NCBI RefSeq assembly: GCF_025567045.1
Contig: NZ_JAOQJK010000008.1
Coordinates: 111,535 to 175,534 of the forward strand
DNA from: Barnesiella propionica
GTDB taxonomy: Bacteria > Bacteroidota > Bacteroidia > Bacteroidales > Barnesiellaceae
DNA: 64,000 bases
Direction of reading: 5' to 3'
The position numbers were made by a program, and so were the translations under genes. The notes under the pieces were generated by a model. The model worked only from the letters and a program-made list of their open reading frames with translations. It did no database searches and had not been told where the DNA came from. How positions within the stretch are numbered: position 1 is the stretch's first letter; every line of letters begins with the position of its first letter. This document shows positions 45,203 through 55,912 of this stretch, one piece after another.

Positions 45203-47326
45203 ATGGCAAAATCTGACGCTCATTTAAAGTATACCAGGAATATTGGTATTATGGCACACATTGATGCCGGTAAAACAACTACCTCGGAACGTATTTTGTT
45301 TTATACCGGTCTTACTCACAAAATTGGTGAAGTACATGATGGTGCTGCTACAATGGACTGGATGGAACAGGAGCAGGAACGTGGTATAACGATTACTTCT
45401 GCTGCTACCACTACTTTCTGGAATTACGGTAATGAAAAATTTAAAATCAATCTGATTGACACTCCGGGACACGTTGACTTCACCGTAGAGGTAGAACGTT
45501 CCTTGCGTGTGCTTGACGGTGCTGTTGCTGCATTTTGTGCTGTAGGTGGTGTAGAACCTCAGTCCGAAACAGTTTGGCGCCAAGCAGATAAATATAATGT
45601 TCCCCGTCTCGGTTATGTAAATAAAATGGACCGTTCGGGTGCAAATTTCTTTGAAGTGGTTCGCCAGCTCAAAGATGTATTGGGGGCAAACCCTTGTCCT
45701 ATTCAGATTCCTATCGGTGCTGAAGAAACTTTTAAAGGTGTAGTCGATTTGATTACGATGAAAGCTCTTTACTGGCATGATGAAACTATGGGTGCTGATT
45801 ATAGCGAAGAGGAAATTCCTGCCAGCCTGAAAGAAGAAGCTGAAGAATGGAGAGATAAAATGTTAGAAAAGATCGCCGAATGTGACGATGCTTTGATGGA
45901 AAAATATTTTAGCGATCCATCTACTATTACTGAAGATGAAATACGTGCTGCTATACGCAAAGGAACTTTGGCTATGGAAATCGTTCCTATGATATGCGGT
46001 TCTTCTTTCAAAAATAAAGGTGTTCAGAAACTGTTGGATGCAGTTTGTGCATTCCTTCCAAGTCCTATCGATACGGCTGCTGTAGTGGGTCATGCAATCG
46101 ATGATCCTGAAAAAGAAATCGTAAGAAATCCTTCTTTCGATCAGCCGATGTGTGCTTTGGCATTTAAGATCGCTACCGACCCCTATGTAGGACGCCTTTG
46201 CTTCTTCCGTGTATATTCTGGAGAAATTGAAGCCGGTTCATACATATATAACTCTCGTTCCGGTAAAAAAGAACGTATTTCCCGTTTATTCCAGATGCAT
46301 TCGAACAAACAGAATCCGAAAGAATCTATCGAATGTGGAGATATAGGTGCAGGAGTAGGTTTTAAAGATATTCGTACAGGTGATACGTTGTGTGCGGAAA
46401 ATGCTCCTATCGTACTTGAAGCTATGGACTTCCCCGATCCCGTTATCGGTATTGCTGTTGAGCCTAAAACGCAAAAAGATCTTGATAAGTTAGGTGTAGG
46501 TTTGCAGAAATTGGCTGAGGAAGATCCCACTTTCCGTGTACAGACAAATGAAGAAACAGGACAGACGGTAATTAGTGGTATGGGTGAGCTTCACTTGGAT
46601 ATTATTATCGACCGTTTGAAGCGTGAATTTAAAGTAGAATGTAATCAAGGACGTCCTCAGGTTACCTATAAGGAGGCTATTACCAAGCCTGTTGAGTTGC
46701 GTGAAGTGTTTAAAAAGCAAACAGGTGGACGTGGTAAATTTGCCGATATTATTGTACGTGTTGAACCTGCTGACGATTCATTTGAAGGAACATTGCAATT
46801 TGTAGATGAAGTAAAGGGAGGTAATATCCCTAAAGAATTCATTCCTTCGGTACAAAAAGGTTTCACCAATGCTATGAAAAATGGTGTTTTGGCTGGATAT
46901 CCTTTAGATCGTCTTAAAGTTACCTTGTTAGATGGTTCGTTTCACCCGGTTGACTCGGATCAGTTGTCTTTCGAGCTTTGTGCTATTCAGGCATTTAAGA
47001 AAGCTTCTGAAAAGGCAGGTCCTGTGTTGATGGAACCTATCATGAAAATAGAAGTGGTTACTCCGGAAGAAAGTATGGGTGATGTGATTTCCGACCTTAA
47101 TAAACGTCGTGGGCAAGTTGAAGGTATGGAGTCGAGCCGTTCGGGTGCACGTGTCGTAAAGGCAAAAGCTCCTTTGGCCGAGATGTTCGGTTATGTGACC
47201 GCTTTACGTACAATCACTTCGGGGCGTGCAACCTCTACTATGACGTTCTCTCACTACGAAGTAGTAAGTGCGTCGATCGCTAAGTCTGTATTGACCGAAG
47301 CTAACGGTAGAGTAGATTTGTTGTAA
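45203..47326 (+). CDS. fusA: Elongation factor G
   Basis: 707 aa GTPase that moves tRNAs and mRNA after peptide-bond formation and helps recycle ribosomes. G1 is [16 protein letters not shown]2 the [11 protein letters not shown] stretch, G3 DTPGHVD and G4 NKMDRSG. Domain IV is recognised by [15 protein letters not shown], with its tip near [17 protein letters not shown]. The full conventional length and intact motifs indicate the main EF-G. tuf does not follow it, as is usual in Bacteroidota. Confidence 0.97.
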   Translation: MAKSDAHLKYTRNIGIMAHIDAGKTTTSERILFYTGLTHKIGEVHDGAATMDWMEQEQERGITITSAATTTFWNYGNEKFKINLIDTPGHVDFTVEVERSLRVLDGAVAAFCAVGGVEPQSETVWRQADKYNVPRLGYVNKMDRSGANFFEVVRQLKDVLGANPCPIQIPIGAEETFKGVVDLITMKALYWHDETMGADYSEEEIPASLKEEAEEWRDKMLEKIAECDDALMEKYFSDPSTITEDEIRAAIRKGTLAMEIVPMICGSSFKNKGVQKLLDAVCAFLPSPIDTAAVVGHAIDDPEKEIVRNPSFDQPMCALAFKIATDPYVGRLCFFRVYSGEIEAGSYIYNSRSGKKERISRLFQMHSNKQNPKESIECGDIGAGVGFKDIRTGDTLCAENAPIVLEAMDFPDPVIGIAVEPKTQKDLDKLGVGLQKLAEEDPTFRVQTNEETGQTVISGMGELHLDIIIDRLKREFKVECNQGRPQVTYKEAITKPVELREVFKKQTGGRGKFADIIVRVEPADDSFEGTLQFVDEVKGGNIPKEFIPSVQKGFTNAMKNGVLAGYPLDRLKVTLLDGSFHPVDSDQLSFELCAIQAFKKASEKAGPVLMEPIMKIEVVTPEESMGDVISDLNKRRGQVEGMESSRSGARVVKAKAPLAEMFGYVTALRTITSGRATSTMTFSHYEVVSASIAKSVLTEANGRVDLL

Positions 47327-47352
47327 TAAATGTTATTATTATTAATATCAAT

Positions 47353-47658
47353 ATGAGCCAAAAAATCAGAATTAAATTAAAATCTTACGATCACAACTTG
47401 GTTGATAAATCGGCTGAGAAGATTGTTAAGACGGTGAAAGCTACAGGTGCAGTAGTAAGCGGTCCTATACCCCTCCCTACCCACAAACGTATTTTCACTG
47501 TAAACCGTTCGACTTTTGTAAATAAAAAGTCAAGAGAACAGTTCGAATTGTCTTCATTCAAGCGGTTAATCGACATCTACAGCTCTACTGCAAAAACAGT
47601 AGATGCATTGATGAAGTTGGAGTTGCCCAGTGGAGTGGAAGTAGAAATTAAAGTGTGA
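47353..47658 (+). CDS. rpsJ: 30S ribosomal protein S10
   Basis: 101 aa; [20 protein letters not shown] at the start and [18 protein letters not shown] in the long loop that enters the 30S head. It also serves as NusE in transcription antitermination. It opens the S10 part of the cluster, 26 nt after fusA. Confidence 0.98.
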   Translation: MSQKIRIKLKSYDHNLVDKSAEKIVKTVKATGAVVSGPIPLPTHKRIFTVNRSTFVNKKSREQFELSSFKRLIDIYSSTAKTVDALMKLELPSGVEVEIKV

Positions 47659-47675
47659 TTTAAAAATTAAGAGAA

Positions 47676-48293
47676 ATGCCAGGATTATTAGGAAAAAAAA
47701 TCGGAATGACATCCGTTTTCAGTGCCGATGGTAAAAATGTTCCATGCACTGTTATCGAAGTTGGTCCTTGTGTAGTTACTCAACTGAAAACCATTGAAAA
47801 TGATGGTTATGAAGCTGTACAGGTGGGTTTTGTTGATAAAAAAGACAAACACACTACCAAACCGGAAGCCGGACACTTCAAAAAAGCTGGAGTAACACCC
47901 AAGAGACACTTGGCCGAGTTCAAAGGTTTTGAAACAAGCTACAATTTAGGTGATACAATCACAGTTGACTTGTTCGAAGGTACCGAATATGTAGATGTAA
48001 TCGGTACATCAAAGGGTAAAGGTTTCCAGGGTGTAGTAAAACGTCATGGTTTCGGTGGTGTAGGTCAGTCTACTCACGGTCAGCATAACCGTTTACGTGC
48101 CCCCGGTTCTATAGGTGCATGTTCTTATCCTGCCCGTGTGTTCAAAGGAACTCGTATGGCTGGTCAGACAGGTGGCGACAGAGTAACTGTACAAAACCTT
48201 CAAGTGTTAAAAGTAATGCCGGAACACAATCTTTTGCTTATCAAAGGATCGGTACCGGGAAGTAAAGGTTCAATCGTAATAATTGAAAAATAA
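47676..48293 (+). CDS. rplC: 50S ribosomal protein L3
   Basis: 205 aa. [19 protein letters not shown] at the start; the extended loop near the peptidyl-transferase centre contains [23 protein letters not shown], including the Gln that PrmB can methylate in some bacteria. It ends in [10 protein letters not shown]. Its stop and the rplD start share TAATG. Confidence 0.97.
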   Translation: MPGLLGKKIGMTSVFSADGKNVPCTVIEVGPCVVTQLKTIENDGYEAVQVGFVDKKDKHTTKPEAGHFKKAGVTPKRHLAEFKGFETSYNLGDTITVDLFEGTEYVDVIGTSKGKGFQGVVKRHGFGGVGQSTHGQHNRLRAPGSIGACSYPARVFKGTRMAGQTGGDRVTVQNLQVLKVMPEHNLLLIKGSVPGSKGSIVIIEK

Positions 48294-48913
48294 TGGAACT
48301 GAGCGTATATAACATTAAAGGTGAGGACACGGGAAAGAAAGTTGCCTTGAGCGATGCCGTTTTTGGCATTGAGCCCAATGAACATGCTATTTATCTGGAC
48401 GTAAAACAGTTTTTAGCAAACTCTCGCCAGGGAACTCACAAGTCGAAAGAAAGAAGCGAAGTATCGGGAAGTACCCGTAAGCTGAAAAAGCAAAAAGGTA
48501 CGGGAGGAGCTCGTAGTGGTGATATCAACTCGCCGGTTATGGTAGGTGGAGGACGCGTATTCGGCCCTAAACCACGTGATTATCGTTTTAAATTGAATAA
48601 AAAAGTAAAAAATTTGGCTCGTAAGAGTGCATTGACATTTAAGGCTCAGGAAAATGCAATTATCGTAGTCGAAGATTTTACTTTCGAAGCTCCTAAAACT
48701 AAAGAATTTGTTAGCTTGGCTAAAAACCTGCAAGTAGCTGATAAAAAGTTACTTTTAGTTTTAGCAGACCAAAATAAAAGCGTATATTTGTCCGCTCGTA
48801 ATTTAGCAAACGCAAAAGTAGTGACAGTTTCTGAACTCAATACGTACAAGGTGTTGGATAACAATGCTTTGGTTCTTACCGAGAGCTCATTGGCTGTTAT
48901 TAATAATCTTTAA
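48293..48913 (+). CDS. rplD: 50S ribosomal protein L4
   Basis: 206 aa. It has the tunnel-lining loop [33 protein letters not shown], which contacts macrolides, and the usual C-terminal [21 protein letters not shown]. In E. coli L4 also represses the S10 operon; nothing here proves that for this organism. The ATG overlaps the rplC stop by one base, implying reinitiation. Confidence 0.97.
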   Translation: MELSVYNIKGEDTGKKVALSDAVFGIEPNEHAIYLDVKQFLANSRQGTHKSKERSEVSGSTRKLKKQKGTGGARSGDINSPVMVGGGRVFGPKPRDYRFKLNKKVKNLARKSALTFKAQENAIIVVEDFTFEAPKTKEFVSLAKNLQVADKKLLLVLADQNKSVYLSARNLANAKVVTVSELNTYKVLDNNALVLTESSLAVINNL

Positions 48914-48918
48914 AGTAG

Positions 48919-48924
48919 AGGAGG
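48919..48924 (+). promoter_or_regulatory. Strong Shine-Dalgarno sequence of rplW
   Basis: AGGAGG, six bases from the ATG at 48931. It stands out because most neighbouring genes have A-rich leaders without such a site. Confidence 0.75.
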
Positions 48925-48930
48925 CTTGAA

Positions 48931-49221
48931 ATGAAAGTGATAATAAAACCTATCGTGACGGAGAAAATGACCGCATTAGGCGAAAAGCTTAACCGCTACG
49001 GCTTTTGTGTGGATCCGCGAGCAAATAAGCTGCAGATAAAGAAAGCAGTGGAAGATTTATACGGTGTAACCGTAAAAGCAGTAAATACGATGAACTATAA
49101 CGGAAAAAACAAGAGCCGTTATACCAAATCTGGTCTTATACAAGGACGTACTGCAGCTTATAAGAAAGCTATGGTTACATTAAAAGAAGGTGAAACTATT
49201 GATTTTTATAGCAATATTTAA
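48931..49221 (+). CDS. rplW: 50S ribosomal protein L23
   Basis: 96 aa. MKVIIKPIVTEKMTALGEKLNRYGFCVD at the start, and YGVTVKAVNTMNYNGKNKSRYTKSG in the loop near the tunnel exit where trigger factor and SRP dock. It has one of the few strong Shine-Dalgarno sites in the cluster. Confidence 0.97.
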   Translation: MKVIIKPIVTEKMTALGEKLNRYGFCVDPRANKLQIKKAVEDLYGVTVKAVNTMNYNGKNKSRYTKSGLIQGRTAAYKKAMVTLKEGETIDFYSNI

Positions 49222-49228
49222 TTAGAAA

Positions 49229-50053
49229 ATGGCAGTACGTAAATTAAAGCCCACAACACCGGGGCAGAGACACAAAATTATTGGTGCATTTGATAAAATC
49301 ACTGCTAGTGCGCCAGAAAAGTCTCTTGTAGTAGGTACAAAAAAATCGGGTGGACGTAACAACGAAGGGCATAGAACTATGCGCTATATTGGTGGCGGAC
49401 ACAAACGTAAATTCAGATTTATTGACTTCAAGAGAAGAAAAGACGGTGTGCCGGCAACAGTAAAAGCAATTGAGTACGATCCTAATCGTTCGGCTCGTAT
49501 CGCTTTATTATATTATGTTGACGGTGAAAAGAGTTATATTATTGCACCCAACGGCTTAGAAGTGGGAGCAACTGTAATGTCTGGCGAAAATGCTGCACCT
49601 GAGATAGGTAATGCATTGCCATTGAAAAACATTCCTATCGGTACGGTAATTCATAATATTGAATTACGTCCGGGGCAGGGAGCTTTCATGGTTCGTTCGG
49701 CGGGTACTTTTGCTCAATTGACTTCGAGAGAAGGAGATTACGCAATTATCAAATTACCTTCAGGTGAAACGAGGAAGATACTTGCTACATGTAAAGCTAC
49801 TATCGGTAGCGTAGGAAACTCCGACCACGCATTGGAAAGATCTGGAAAAGCAGGTCGTTCTCGCTGGTTGGGCCGTCGTCCTCGCAACAGAGGTGTTACG
49901 ATGAACCCGGTAGATCACCCGATGGGTGGTGGTGAAGGCCGTTCATCAGGAGGACATCCAAGATCTCGTAAAGGCTTGTATGCAAAGGGTCTTAAGACGA
50001 GAGCTCCGAAGAAGCATTCTTCAAAGTATATTATTGAAAGAAGGAAAAAGTAA
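49229..50053 (+). CDS. rplB: 50S ribosomal protein L2
   Basis: 274 aa. It supports subunit joining and the peptidyl-transferase centre. Recognised by [15 protein letters not shown], the β-barrel segment [22 protein letters not shown], and the conserved [20 protein letters not shown] with its essential His. Length is normal; 7 nt after rplW. Confidence 0.98.
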   Translation: MAVRKLKPTTPGQRHKIIGAFDKITASAPEKSLVVGTKKSGGRNNEGHRTMRYIGGGHKRKFRFIDFKRRKDGVPATVKAIEYDPNRSARIALLYYVDGEKSYIIAPNGLEVGATVMSGENAAPEIGNALPLKNIPIGTVIHNIELRPGQGAFMVRSAGTFAQLTSREGDYAIIKLPSGETRKILATCKATIGSVGNSDHALERSGKAGRSRWLGRRPRNRGVTMNPVDHPMGGGEGRSSGGHPRSRKGLYAKGLKTRAPKKHSSKYIIERRKK

Positions 50054-50073
50054 TCTGATTAATTGAAACAATT

Positions 50074-50343
50074 ATGAGTCGTTCATTAAAAAAAGGCCCA
50101 TATATCAGTGTGAAGCTGGATAAAAAAGTAGCTGCCATGGAGGCAACAGGCAAAAAGTCTGTTATTAAGACATGGTCGCGTGCATCTATGATTTCTCCGG
50201 ATTTCGTAGGTCATACTTTTGCAGTTCACAATGGTAATAAATTTATTCCCGTGTACGTTACCGAAAACATGGTAGGTCACAAGTTGGGCGAATTTGCCCC
50301 TACTCGTAACTTCCGTGGTCATGGTGGTAACAAGAAAAAATAA
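50074..50343 (+). CDS. rpsS: 30S ribosomal protein S19
   Basis: 89 aa. [15 protein letters not shown] at the start, then [24 protein letters not shown] and the basic tail [16 protein letters not shown], which reaches the decoding region of the 30S head. It pairs with S13 in the head. Confidence 0.98.
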   Translation: MSRSLKKGPYISVKLDKKVAAMEATGKKSVIKTWSRASMISPDFVGHTFAVHNGNKFIPVYVTENMVGHKLGEFAPTRNFRGHGGNKKK

Positions 50344-50391
50344 GGGCCTGAACGGGAATTGAGAATTTCTAATAAAAAAAAGAATTAAAAA

Positions 50392-50802
50392 ATGGGTGCA
50401 AGAAAAAGAATATCAGCCGAAAAAAGGAAGGAAGCCCAGAAAACTCAGTATTTTGCTAAGTTAAATAATGTTCCTACTTCTCCCCGTAAAATGCGTCTTG
50501 TCGCAGATATGGTAAGAGGAATGGAAGTATTCAAAGCTCTTGGCGTACTTAAGTTTTCTAACAAGGAAGCTTCTGCAAGACTGGAGAAATTGTTACGTTC
50601 TGCCATTGCCAATTGGGAGAATAAAAACGAACGTAAGGCCGAAAACGGAGAACTTTTCATTACAGAAATCTATGTAGATGCTGCTGCAATGTTGAAAAGA
50701 CTGCGTCCGGCTCCTCAGGGCAGAGGATACAGAATTCGTAAACGTTCGAACCACGTAACTTTGTTTGTTGACACAATGAGTAAAAACGATAACAAAAATT
50801 AA
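50392..50802 (+). CDS. rplV: 50S ribosomal protein L22
   Basis: 136 aa. The core [22 protein letters not shown] and the hairpin [25 protein letters not shown] line the nascent peptide tunnel. The N-terminus carries an additional basic stretch ([17 protein letters not shown]), longer than in E. coli. Confidence 0.97.
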   Translation: MGARKRISAEKRKEAQKTQYFAKLNNVPTSPRKMRLVADMVRGMEVFKALGVLKFSNKEASARLEKLLRSAIANWENKNERKAENGELFITEIYVDAAAMLKRLRPAPQGRGYRIRKRSNHVTLFVDTMSKNDNKN

Positions 50803-50807
50803 GCTGG

Positions 50808-51539
50808 ATGGGACAGAAAGTAAATCCGATAAGTAACCGTTTGGGAATCATCAGAGGATGGGATTCTAACTGGTATGGCGGCAAAAACTATGGAGATACC
50901 CTGCTGGAGGATAGCAAAATCCGCAAGTATCTCAGCGCCCGTCTTGCAAAAGCGAGCGTGTCACGTATAGTGATTGAACGCACATTGAAACTGATAACAA
51001 TTACGGTTTGTACTGCAAGACCGGGTATTATCATCGGTAAAGGAGGTCAGGAAGTTGATAAACTTAAAGAAGAACTCAAGAAAATTACCGATAAAGATGT
51101 ACAGATCAATATTTATGAAGTAAAAAGACCTGAACTCGATGCCGAAATCGTTGCAAGCAATATAGCTCGCCAAATCGAAGGTAAAATAGCTTACCGTCGT
51201 GCCGTTAAAATGGCTATTGCTTCTACTATGCGTATGGGGGCAGAGGGAATTAAAGTTCAAGTATCAGGACGTTTGAATGGAGCTGAAATGGCTCGTTCGG
51301 AAATGTATAAAGAAGGAAGAACACCTCTTCATACGTTGCGTGCCGATATTGACTATGCTTTAGCTGAAGCATTGACAAAGGTAGGTTTAATTGGTGTTAA
51401 GGTTTGGATTTGCCGTGGTGAAGTTTACGGTAAAAAAGACTTGGCTCCAGCCTTTACAAACAATGCGAAGGAGTCTCGTGGCGGTAACAATGGCGGTGCC
51501 CCCAAAAAAGGCTTCAGAAAACAAAAAACGAATCGTTAA
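50808..51539 (+). CDS. rpsC: 30S ribosomal protein S3
   Basis: 243 aa. [22 protein letters not shown], a KH domain with [19 protein letters not shown], and the C-terminal [21 protein letters not shown]. It lines the mRNA entry site and helps unwind mRNA. The tail is rich in Gly, Asn and Lys. Confidence 0.98.
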   Translation: MGQKVNPISNRLGIIRGWDSNWYGGKNYGDTLLEDSKIRKYLSARLAKASVSRIVIERTLKLITITVCTARPGIIIGKGGQEVDKLKEELKKITDKDVQINIYEVKRPELDAEIVASNIARQIEGKIAYRRAVKMAIASTMRMGAEGIKVQVSGRLNGAEMARSEMYKEGRTPLHTLRADIDYALAEALTKVGLIGVKVWICRGEVYGKKDLAPAFTNNAKESRGGNNGGAPKKGFRKQKTNR

Positions 51540-51558
51540 CGAATTGAATTAACACAAG

Positions 51559-51990
51559 ATGTTACAACCGAAGAAGACAAAATTCAGAAGGCAACAGAAA
51601 GGGCGTATGAAAGGTTACGCTCAAAGAGGTAATCAGTTGGCCTTCGGTTCTTTTGGTATAAAATGTTTGCAATCGAAATGGATAACCGGACGTCAGATAG
51701 AAGCTGCCCGTGTCGCTGTTACCCGTTATATGCAACGTCAAGGTCAGATCTGGATCAGAATTTTCCCGGATAAACCGATTACCAAAAAACCAGCAGAAGT
51801 ACGTATGGGTAAAGGAAAAGGTTCGCCTGAAGGATTCGTGGCTCCTGTTACCCCTGGTAGAGTTTTAATCGAGGTCGAAGGTGTTCCTTTTGAAGTAGCG
51901 AAAGAAGCTTTGCGTCTGGCTGCACAAAAATTGCCGGTGACTACTAAGTTTATAGTTCGTCGTGACTACGATGCAAGTCAAAATGTGTAA
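51559..51990 (+). CDS. rplP: 50S ribosomal protein L16
   Basis: 143 aa. [19 protein letters not shown], then [44 protein letters not shown] and [11 protein letters not shown]. It sits near the A-site tRNA elbow. It lies 6 nt before rpmC. Confidence 0.98.
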   Translation: MLQPKKTKFRRQQKGRMKGYAQRGNQLAFGSFGIKCLQSKWITGRQIEAARVAVTRYMQRQGQIWIRIFPDKPITKKPAEVRMGKGKGSPEGFVAPVTPGRVLIEVEGVPFEVAKEALRLAAQKLPVTTKFIVRRDYDASQNV

Positions 51991-51996
51991 TAAGGT

Positions 51997-52194
51997 ATGA
52001 AGAAAGCAGAAATCAAAGAATTGGGTTCCAAGGAATTGGCTGAAAGACTGGACGCTGCAGTCGTAGCTCTCAACCAGTTGGAAATAAATCATAGTGTTTC
52101 TCCCTTGGACAGTCCTGCTAAGATAACCAAAGAACGCAGGATGATTGCGCGCATGAAATGTGAGTTGCGCAAAAGAGAACTTAATAAACAATAA
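51997..52194 (+). CDS. rpmC: 50S ribosomal protein L29
   Basis: 65 aa, two helices. [19 protein letters not shown] and the conserved end of helix two ([18 protein letters not shown]). It lies at the tunnel exit near L23. Confidence 0.95.
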   Translation: MKKAEIKELGSKELAERLDAAVVALNQLEINHSVSPLDSPAKITKERRMIARMKCELRKRELNKQ

Positions 52195-52207
52195 CCAACC
52201 AAGCCAG

Positions 52208-52465
52208 ATGGAAAAAAGAAATTTAAGAAAAGAGAGAGTTGGGGTTGTTAGCAGCAATAAAATGGAAAAGACCATTACCGTTGCCGTTAAATGGAAAGAA
52301 AAACACCCCATTTATGGTAAGTTCGTTAGTAAAACGAAAAAATACCATGCTCACGACGAAAAAAACGAGTGTAACATTGGCGATACAGTGAGATTGATGG
52401 AAACTCGTCCTCTGAGCAAAACAAAAAGATGGAGATTAGTAGAAATAATCGAAAGAGCTAAGTAA
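52208..52465 (+). CDS. rpsQ: 30S ribosomal protein S17
   Basis: 85 aa from [25 protein letters not shown]. An earlier in-frame start overlaps rpmC by 35 bp and adds no conserved sequence, so the ATG at 52208 is chosen. The OB-fold core is [24 protein letters not shown] with [19 protein letters not shown], the usual primary rRNA-binding pattern. Confidence 0.96.
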   Translation: MEKRNLRKERVGVVSSNKMEKTITVAVKWKEKHPIYGKFVSKTKKYHAHDEKNECNIGDTVRLMETRPLSKTKRWRLVEIIERAK

Positions 52466-52466
52466 T

Positions 52467-52832
52467 ATGATACAACAAGAATCAAGACTTACAGTAGCCG
52501 ATAACAGCGGAGCAAAGGAAGCTCTTTGTATTCGCGTGTTAGGTGGTACAGGCCGTCGATATGCTTCCGTAGGAGATATTATAGTAGTTGCTATAAAAAG
52601 TGTTATCCCTTCGAGCGATGTAAAAAAAGGTACTGTATCTAAAGCCGTTGTAGTACGTACGAAAAAAGAAATCCGTCGTCAGGATGGTTCTTATATTCGT
52701 TTCGATGACAACGCATGTGTATTATTGAATGGCGCTGGCGAAATCAGAGGTAGCCGTATTTTCGGACCGGTGGCGAGAGAATTACGTGCAACCAATATGA
52801 AAATAGTTTCGTTGGCTCCTGAAGTACTTTAA
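52467..52832 (+). CDS. rplN: 50S ribosomal protein L14
   Basis: 121 aa, the usual length. [55 protein letters not shown] and [14 protein letters not shown] are diagnostic. It forms an intersubunit bridge and the RsfS-binding site. It starts 1 nt after the rpsQ stop. Confidence 0.98.
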   Translation: MIQQESRLTVADNSGAKEALCIRVLGGTGRRYASVGDIIVVAIKSVIPSSDVKKGTVSKAVVVRTKKEIRRQDGSYIRFDDNACVLLNGAGEIRGSRIFGPVARELRATNMKIVSLAPEVL

Positions 52833-52849
52833 TGTAAATAAGAAAGTTA

Positions 52850-53170
52850 ATGAGTAAATTACACATTAAAAAGGGTGATACCGTATATGTAAACGCCGGA
52901 AGTGATAAAGGAAGAACCGGTCGTGTTTTAAGCGTATTGGTAAAAGAAAACCGTGCGATCGTAGAAGGTATCAATATGGTGTCTAAGAGCACCAAACCTA
53001 ATGCTAAGAATCCCCAGGGAGGTATAGTGAAAAAAGAAGCTCCTCTTCATATCTCAAATCTCAATCTGTTAGATCCGAAGACGCAAAAACCGACTCGTAT
53101 CGGTCGTAAGAGAAATGAAGAAGGTGTTTTAGTGCGTTATTCTAAAAAATCAGGAGAGGAGATCAAATAA
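52850..53170 (+). CDS. rplX: 50S ribosomal protein L24
   Basis: 106 aa. A KOW motif ([23 protein letters not shown]) is followed by [23 protein letters not shown]. It is an assembly initiator for the 50S subunit. Its stop and the rplE start share TAATG. Confidence 0.97.
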   Translation: MSKLHIKKGDTVYVNAGSDKGRTGRVLSVLVKENRAIVEGINMVSKSTKPNAKNPQGGIVKKEAPLHISNLNLLDPKTQKPTRIGRKRNEEGVLVRYSKKSGEEIK

Positions 53171-53727
53171 TGAGCAACACCGTAAATCTGAAAAAAGATT
53201 ATCTGGAAAGAATCGTGCCCGCTTTGGAAAAAGAATTTAATTATTCTTCCGTTATGCAGGTACCAGTCTTGAAGAAGATCGTTATCAACCAAGGTCTTGG
53301 TCAAGCTACTGCAGACAAAAAAATCATTGAAACTGCTATTACCGAGTTAACGGCAATCACAGGTCAGAAGGCTGTGGCTACTCTTTCTCGTAAAGATATT
53401 TCGAATTTTAAACTGCGTAAAAAAATGCCTATCGGTGTGATGGTTACATTGCGTCGTGAAAGAATGTACGAATTCCTTGAAAGACTTATTCGTGTGGCTT
53501 TGCCCCGTATACGTGACTTCAAAGGTATCGAAGGCAAACTTGACGGAAGAGGTAATTATACCCTCGGTATTCAGGAACAAATTATTTTCCCTGAAATAAA
53601 TATCGACAGTATTACTAAAATATTAGGAATGAATATTACCTTTGTAACTTCTGCGAAAACAGATGAAGAAGGGTATGCTCTTTTGAAAGAGTTCGGTTTA
53701 CCTTTTAAAAACGCAAAAAAAGACTAA
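53170..53727 (+). CDS. rplE: 50S ribosomal protein L5
   Basis: 185 aa. [43 protein letters not shown] and [20 protein letters not shown]. It binds 5S rRNA together with L18 and contacts the P-site tRNA. It starts by a one-base overlap with rplX. Confidence 0.98.
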   Translation: MSNTVNLKKDYLERIVPALEKEFNYSSVMQVPVLKKIVINQGLGQATADKKIIETAITELTAITGQKAVATLSRKDISNFKLRKKMPIGVMVTLRRERMYEFLERLIRVALPRIRDFKGIEGKLDGRGNYTLGIQEQIIFPEINIDSITKILGMNITFVTSAKTDEEGYALLKEFGLPFKNAKKD

Positions 53728-53730
53728 GAT

Positions 53731-54000
53731 ATGGCAAAAGAATCGATGAAAGCTCGTGAAGTAAAGAGAGCGAAATTAGTTGCCAAATATACTGCTAAAA
53801 GAGAACAACTTAAAGCAGAAGGAAACTATGAGGCTCTTCAACTGCTGCCGAAAAATGCTTCTCGCGTACGTTTACACAATCGTTGCAAATTGACCGGTCG
53901 TCCTAAAGGATATATGCGTCAGTTTGGGATTTCCCGTATACAATTCCGCGAAATGGCATCGGCCGGTTTAATTCCGGGTGTTAAAAAAGCAAGCTGGTAA
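53731..54000 (+). CDS. rpsN: 30S ribosomal protein S14, zinc-free type
   Basis: 89 aa, the long form. It has [38 protein letters not shown] and the normal end [11 protein letters not shown]. Only one Cys is present, so it lacks the four-Cys zinc site of the short type. Confidence 0.97.
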   Translation: MAKESMKAREVKRAKLVAKYTAKREQLKAEGNYEALQLLPKNASRVRLHNRCKLTGRPKGYMRQFGISRIQFREMASAGLIPGVKKASW

Positions 54001-54020
54001 ATTATTTTTAGTGTTAAATA

Positions 54021-54042
54021 TTGTCCGGAATGCCGGATCAAT
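54021..54042 (+). promoter_or_regulatory. Hairpin in the rpsN-rpsH spacer
   Basis: TCCGG (54024-54028), AATG loop, CCGGA (54033-54037), extended by ATTG/CAAT with a bulged T. It lies just before rpsH in a 58-nt spacer. A control role by S8 is speculative. Confidence 0.35.
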
Positions 54043-54058
54043 TTAAACAATCATTTTT

Positions 54059-54454
54059 ATGACAGATCCAATAGCAGATTATCTGACAAGATTGAGAAAT
54101 GCAATTAAAGCTCAGCACAGAGTTGTTGAAGTGCCTGCCTCGAACTTGAAAAAAGAAATCACGAAAATCCTTTTTGAAAAAGGCTACATTCTGAATTATA
54201 AGTTTGTAGAAGACGGTCCTCAAGGTTCTATTAAAATAGCCTTGAAGTATGACCCGGTAAACAAAGTAAACGCTATCAAGAAACTGATTCGTGTTTCAAG
54301 TCCGGGTTTACGTAAGTACACAGGATACAAAGATATGCCACGTGTACTTAATGGTTTGGGTATCGCTATCCTTTCCACTTCTAAGGGTGTTATGACGAAT
54401 AAAGAAGCCCGTGAGTTGAAAATCGGAGGTGAAGTAATTTGTTACATATATTAA
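54059..54454 (+). CDS. rpsH: 30S ribosomal protein S8
   Basis: 131 aa. MTDPIADYLTRLRNAIKAQHR, RVSSPGLRKYTGYKDMPRVLNGLGIAILSTSKGVMTNKEARE and the final GGEVICYIY. A primary rRNA binder of the 30S body, and in E. coli a repressor of the spc operon. Confidence 0.98.
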   Translation: MTDPIADYLTRLRNAIKAQHRVVEVPASNLKKEITKILFEKGYILNYKFVEDGPQGSIKIALKYDPVNKVNAIKKLIRVSSPGLRKYTGYKDMPRVLNGLGIAILSTSKGVMTNKEARELKIGGEVICYIY

Positions 54455-54456
54455 TT

Positions 54457-54465
54457 AAAGGAGGT
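54457..54465 (+). promoter_or_regulatory. Strong Shine-Dalgarno sequence of rplF
   Basis: AAAGGAGGT, ending six bases from the ATG at 54471, a nine-base match to the anti-Shine-Dalgarno region. It is the strongest such site seen in this window. Confidence 0.75.
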
Positions 54466-54470
54466 TTATT

Positions 54471-55025
54471 ATGTCAAGAATAGGAAAATTGCCCATAGTT
54501 ATACCTGCCGGAGTAACAGTTACTGTAAACGGAACAGAGGTAAAAGTAAAAGGTCCCAAAGGAGAATTGTTCCAAGTGGTTAATCCCGATATCAAAGTTG
54601 AAGTTGCCGATGGTCACGTTGTTGTAACAAGGCCTAGCGATGATAAAGAACACCGTGCTTTACATGGATTATATCGTTCTTTGATAAACAATATGATAAT
54701 AGGAGTGTCCGAAGGTTATAAAAAGGAACTTGAGCTGGTTGGTGTAGGTTATCGTGCATCCAATACAGGACAAGTACTTGAATTATCCTTAGGGTATTCA
54801 CATGCTATCTATTTGAAACTTCCTCCTGAAGTGAAAGTAGAGACGAAATCCGAAAGAAATAAAAACCCGTTGATTATTCTCGAATCATGCGATAAACAGC
54901 TTATCGGTCAAGTATGCGCTAAAATTCGTACTTTCCGTAAGCCAGAACCTTACAAGGGTAAAGGTATTAAGTTCGTTGGCGAGGTAATCCGTAGAAAATC
55001 GGGTAAATCAGCAGGTGCTAAATAA
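54471..55025 (+). CDS. rplF: 50S ribosomal protein L6
   Basis: 184 aa. SRIGKLPIVIPAGVTVTVNG, VKGPKGELFQVV, LHGLYRSLINNMIIGVSEGYKKELELVGVGYRA and the C-terminal PEPYKGKGIKFVGEVIRRKSGKSAGAK. It sits near the factor-binding stalk base. It is preceded by a strong Shine-Dalgarno sequence. Confidence 0.98.
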   Translation: MSRIGKLPIVIPAGVTVTVNGTEVKVKGPKGELFQVVNPDIKVEVADGHVVVTRPSDDKEHRALHGLYRSLINNMIIGVSEGYKKELELVGVGYRASNTGQVLELSLGYSHAIYLKLPPEVKVETKSERNKNPLIILESCDKQLIGQVCAKIRTFRKPEPYKGKGIKFVGEVIRRKSGKSAGAK

Positions 55026-55046
55026 TTCACGTAAATTGGTATTATC

Positions 55047-55388
55047 ATGACAACGAAGATAGAAAGAAGAATAAAAATTAAAACTCGCGTACGTGGCCAT
55101 ATCTCAGGAACAGCGGAACGTCCCCGTATGACAGTTTTTAGAAGTAACAAACAAATATACGTGCAAATTATCGATGACCTGGCAGGTAAAACTCTTGCTT
55201 CCGCTTCTTCAACAGCTATTGAAGGCGGAGCTAAAAAGGAACAAGCTGCAAAAGTAGGTGCTGAGATTGCTAAAAAAGCACAAGAAGCAGGTGTTACTTC
55301 TGTAGTGTTTGACCGTAACGGTTACCTGTATCATGGGAGAATTAAAGAATTAGCTGATGCTGCACGTAACGGTGGACTTAAATTTTAA
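55047..55388 (+). CDS. rplR: 50S ribosomal protein L18
   Basis: 113 aa. [37 protein letters not shown], then [44 protein letters not shown]. It binds 5S rRNA. Its stop overlaps the rpsE ATG in TAATG. Confidence 0.98.
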   Translation: MTTKIERRIKIKTRVRGHISGTAERPRMTVFRSNKQIYVQIIDDLAGKTLASASSTAIEGGAKKEQAAKVGAEIAKKAQEAGVTSVVFDRNGYLYHGRIKELADAARNGGLKF

Positions 55389-55912
55389 TGATCATGGCAG
55401 GAAAAGTAAATAGAGTAAAATCGACGAACGATCTTGAATTAAAAGACCGTTTGGTTGCTATAAACCGTGTAACTAAGGTAACAAAAGGTGGTCGTACTTT
55501 CAGTTTCTCAGCAATTGTTGTAGTAGGTAATGAAGACGGCATTGTAGGCTGGGGATTAGGTAAGGCCAGTGAAGTAACGACAGCTATAGCTAAAGGCGTA
55601 GAAGCTGCAAAGAAAAATTTGATAAAAGTACCTGTACTTAAAGGAACTATTCCTCATGAACAATTGGCAAAGTTCGGTGGTGCTTTGGTATATATCAAAC
55701 CCGCTTCTCACGGTACCGGGGTAAAAGCCGGTGGTGCTATGCGTGCTGTGCTTGAAAGTGTAGGTATTACAGACGTGCTTGCCAAATCTAAAGGTTCGTC
55801 TAACCCTCATAACTTGGTAAAAGCAACAATTGCTGCTTTAGGTGAATTGAGAGATGCTGCAACAGTTGCACAAAACAGAGGTATCTCTTTAGAAAAAGTC
55901 TTTAAAGGTTAA
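55388..55912 (+). CDS. rpsE: 30S ribosomal protein S5
   Basis: 174 aa from the overlapping ATG; a second ATG at 55394 (MAGKVNRVK) is where relatives usually start. [23 protein letters not shown], then [32 protein letters not shown] and [21 protein letters not shown]. It helps translational accuracy. Its stop overlaps the rpmD start in TAATG. Confidence 0.97.
   Translation: MIMAGKVNRVKSTNDLELKDRLVAINRVTKVTKGGRTFSFSAIVVVGNEDGIVGWGLGKASEVTTAIAKGVEAAKKNLIKVPVLKGTIPHEQLAKFGGALVYIKPASHGTGVKAGGAMRAVLESVGITDVLAKSKGSSNPHNLVKATIAALGELRDAATVAQNRGISLEKVFKG

Noticed and set aside
45224..45778. 184-codon open frame on the minus strand
   Set aside because: Antisense to fusA, whose motifs are intact; composition is that of a shadow frame.
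51865..52311. 148-codon frame on the minus strand across rplP-rpmC-rpsQ
   Set aside because: Spans three certain genes on the other strand and resembles no protein.
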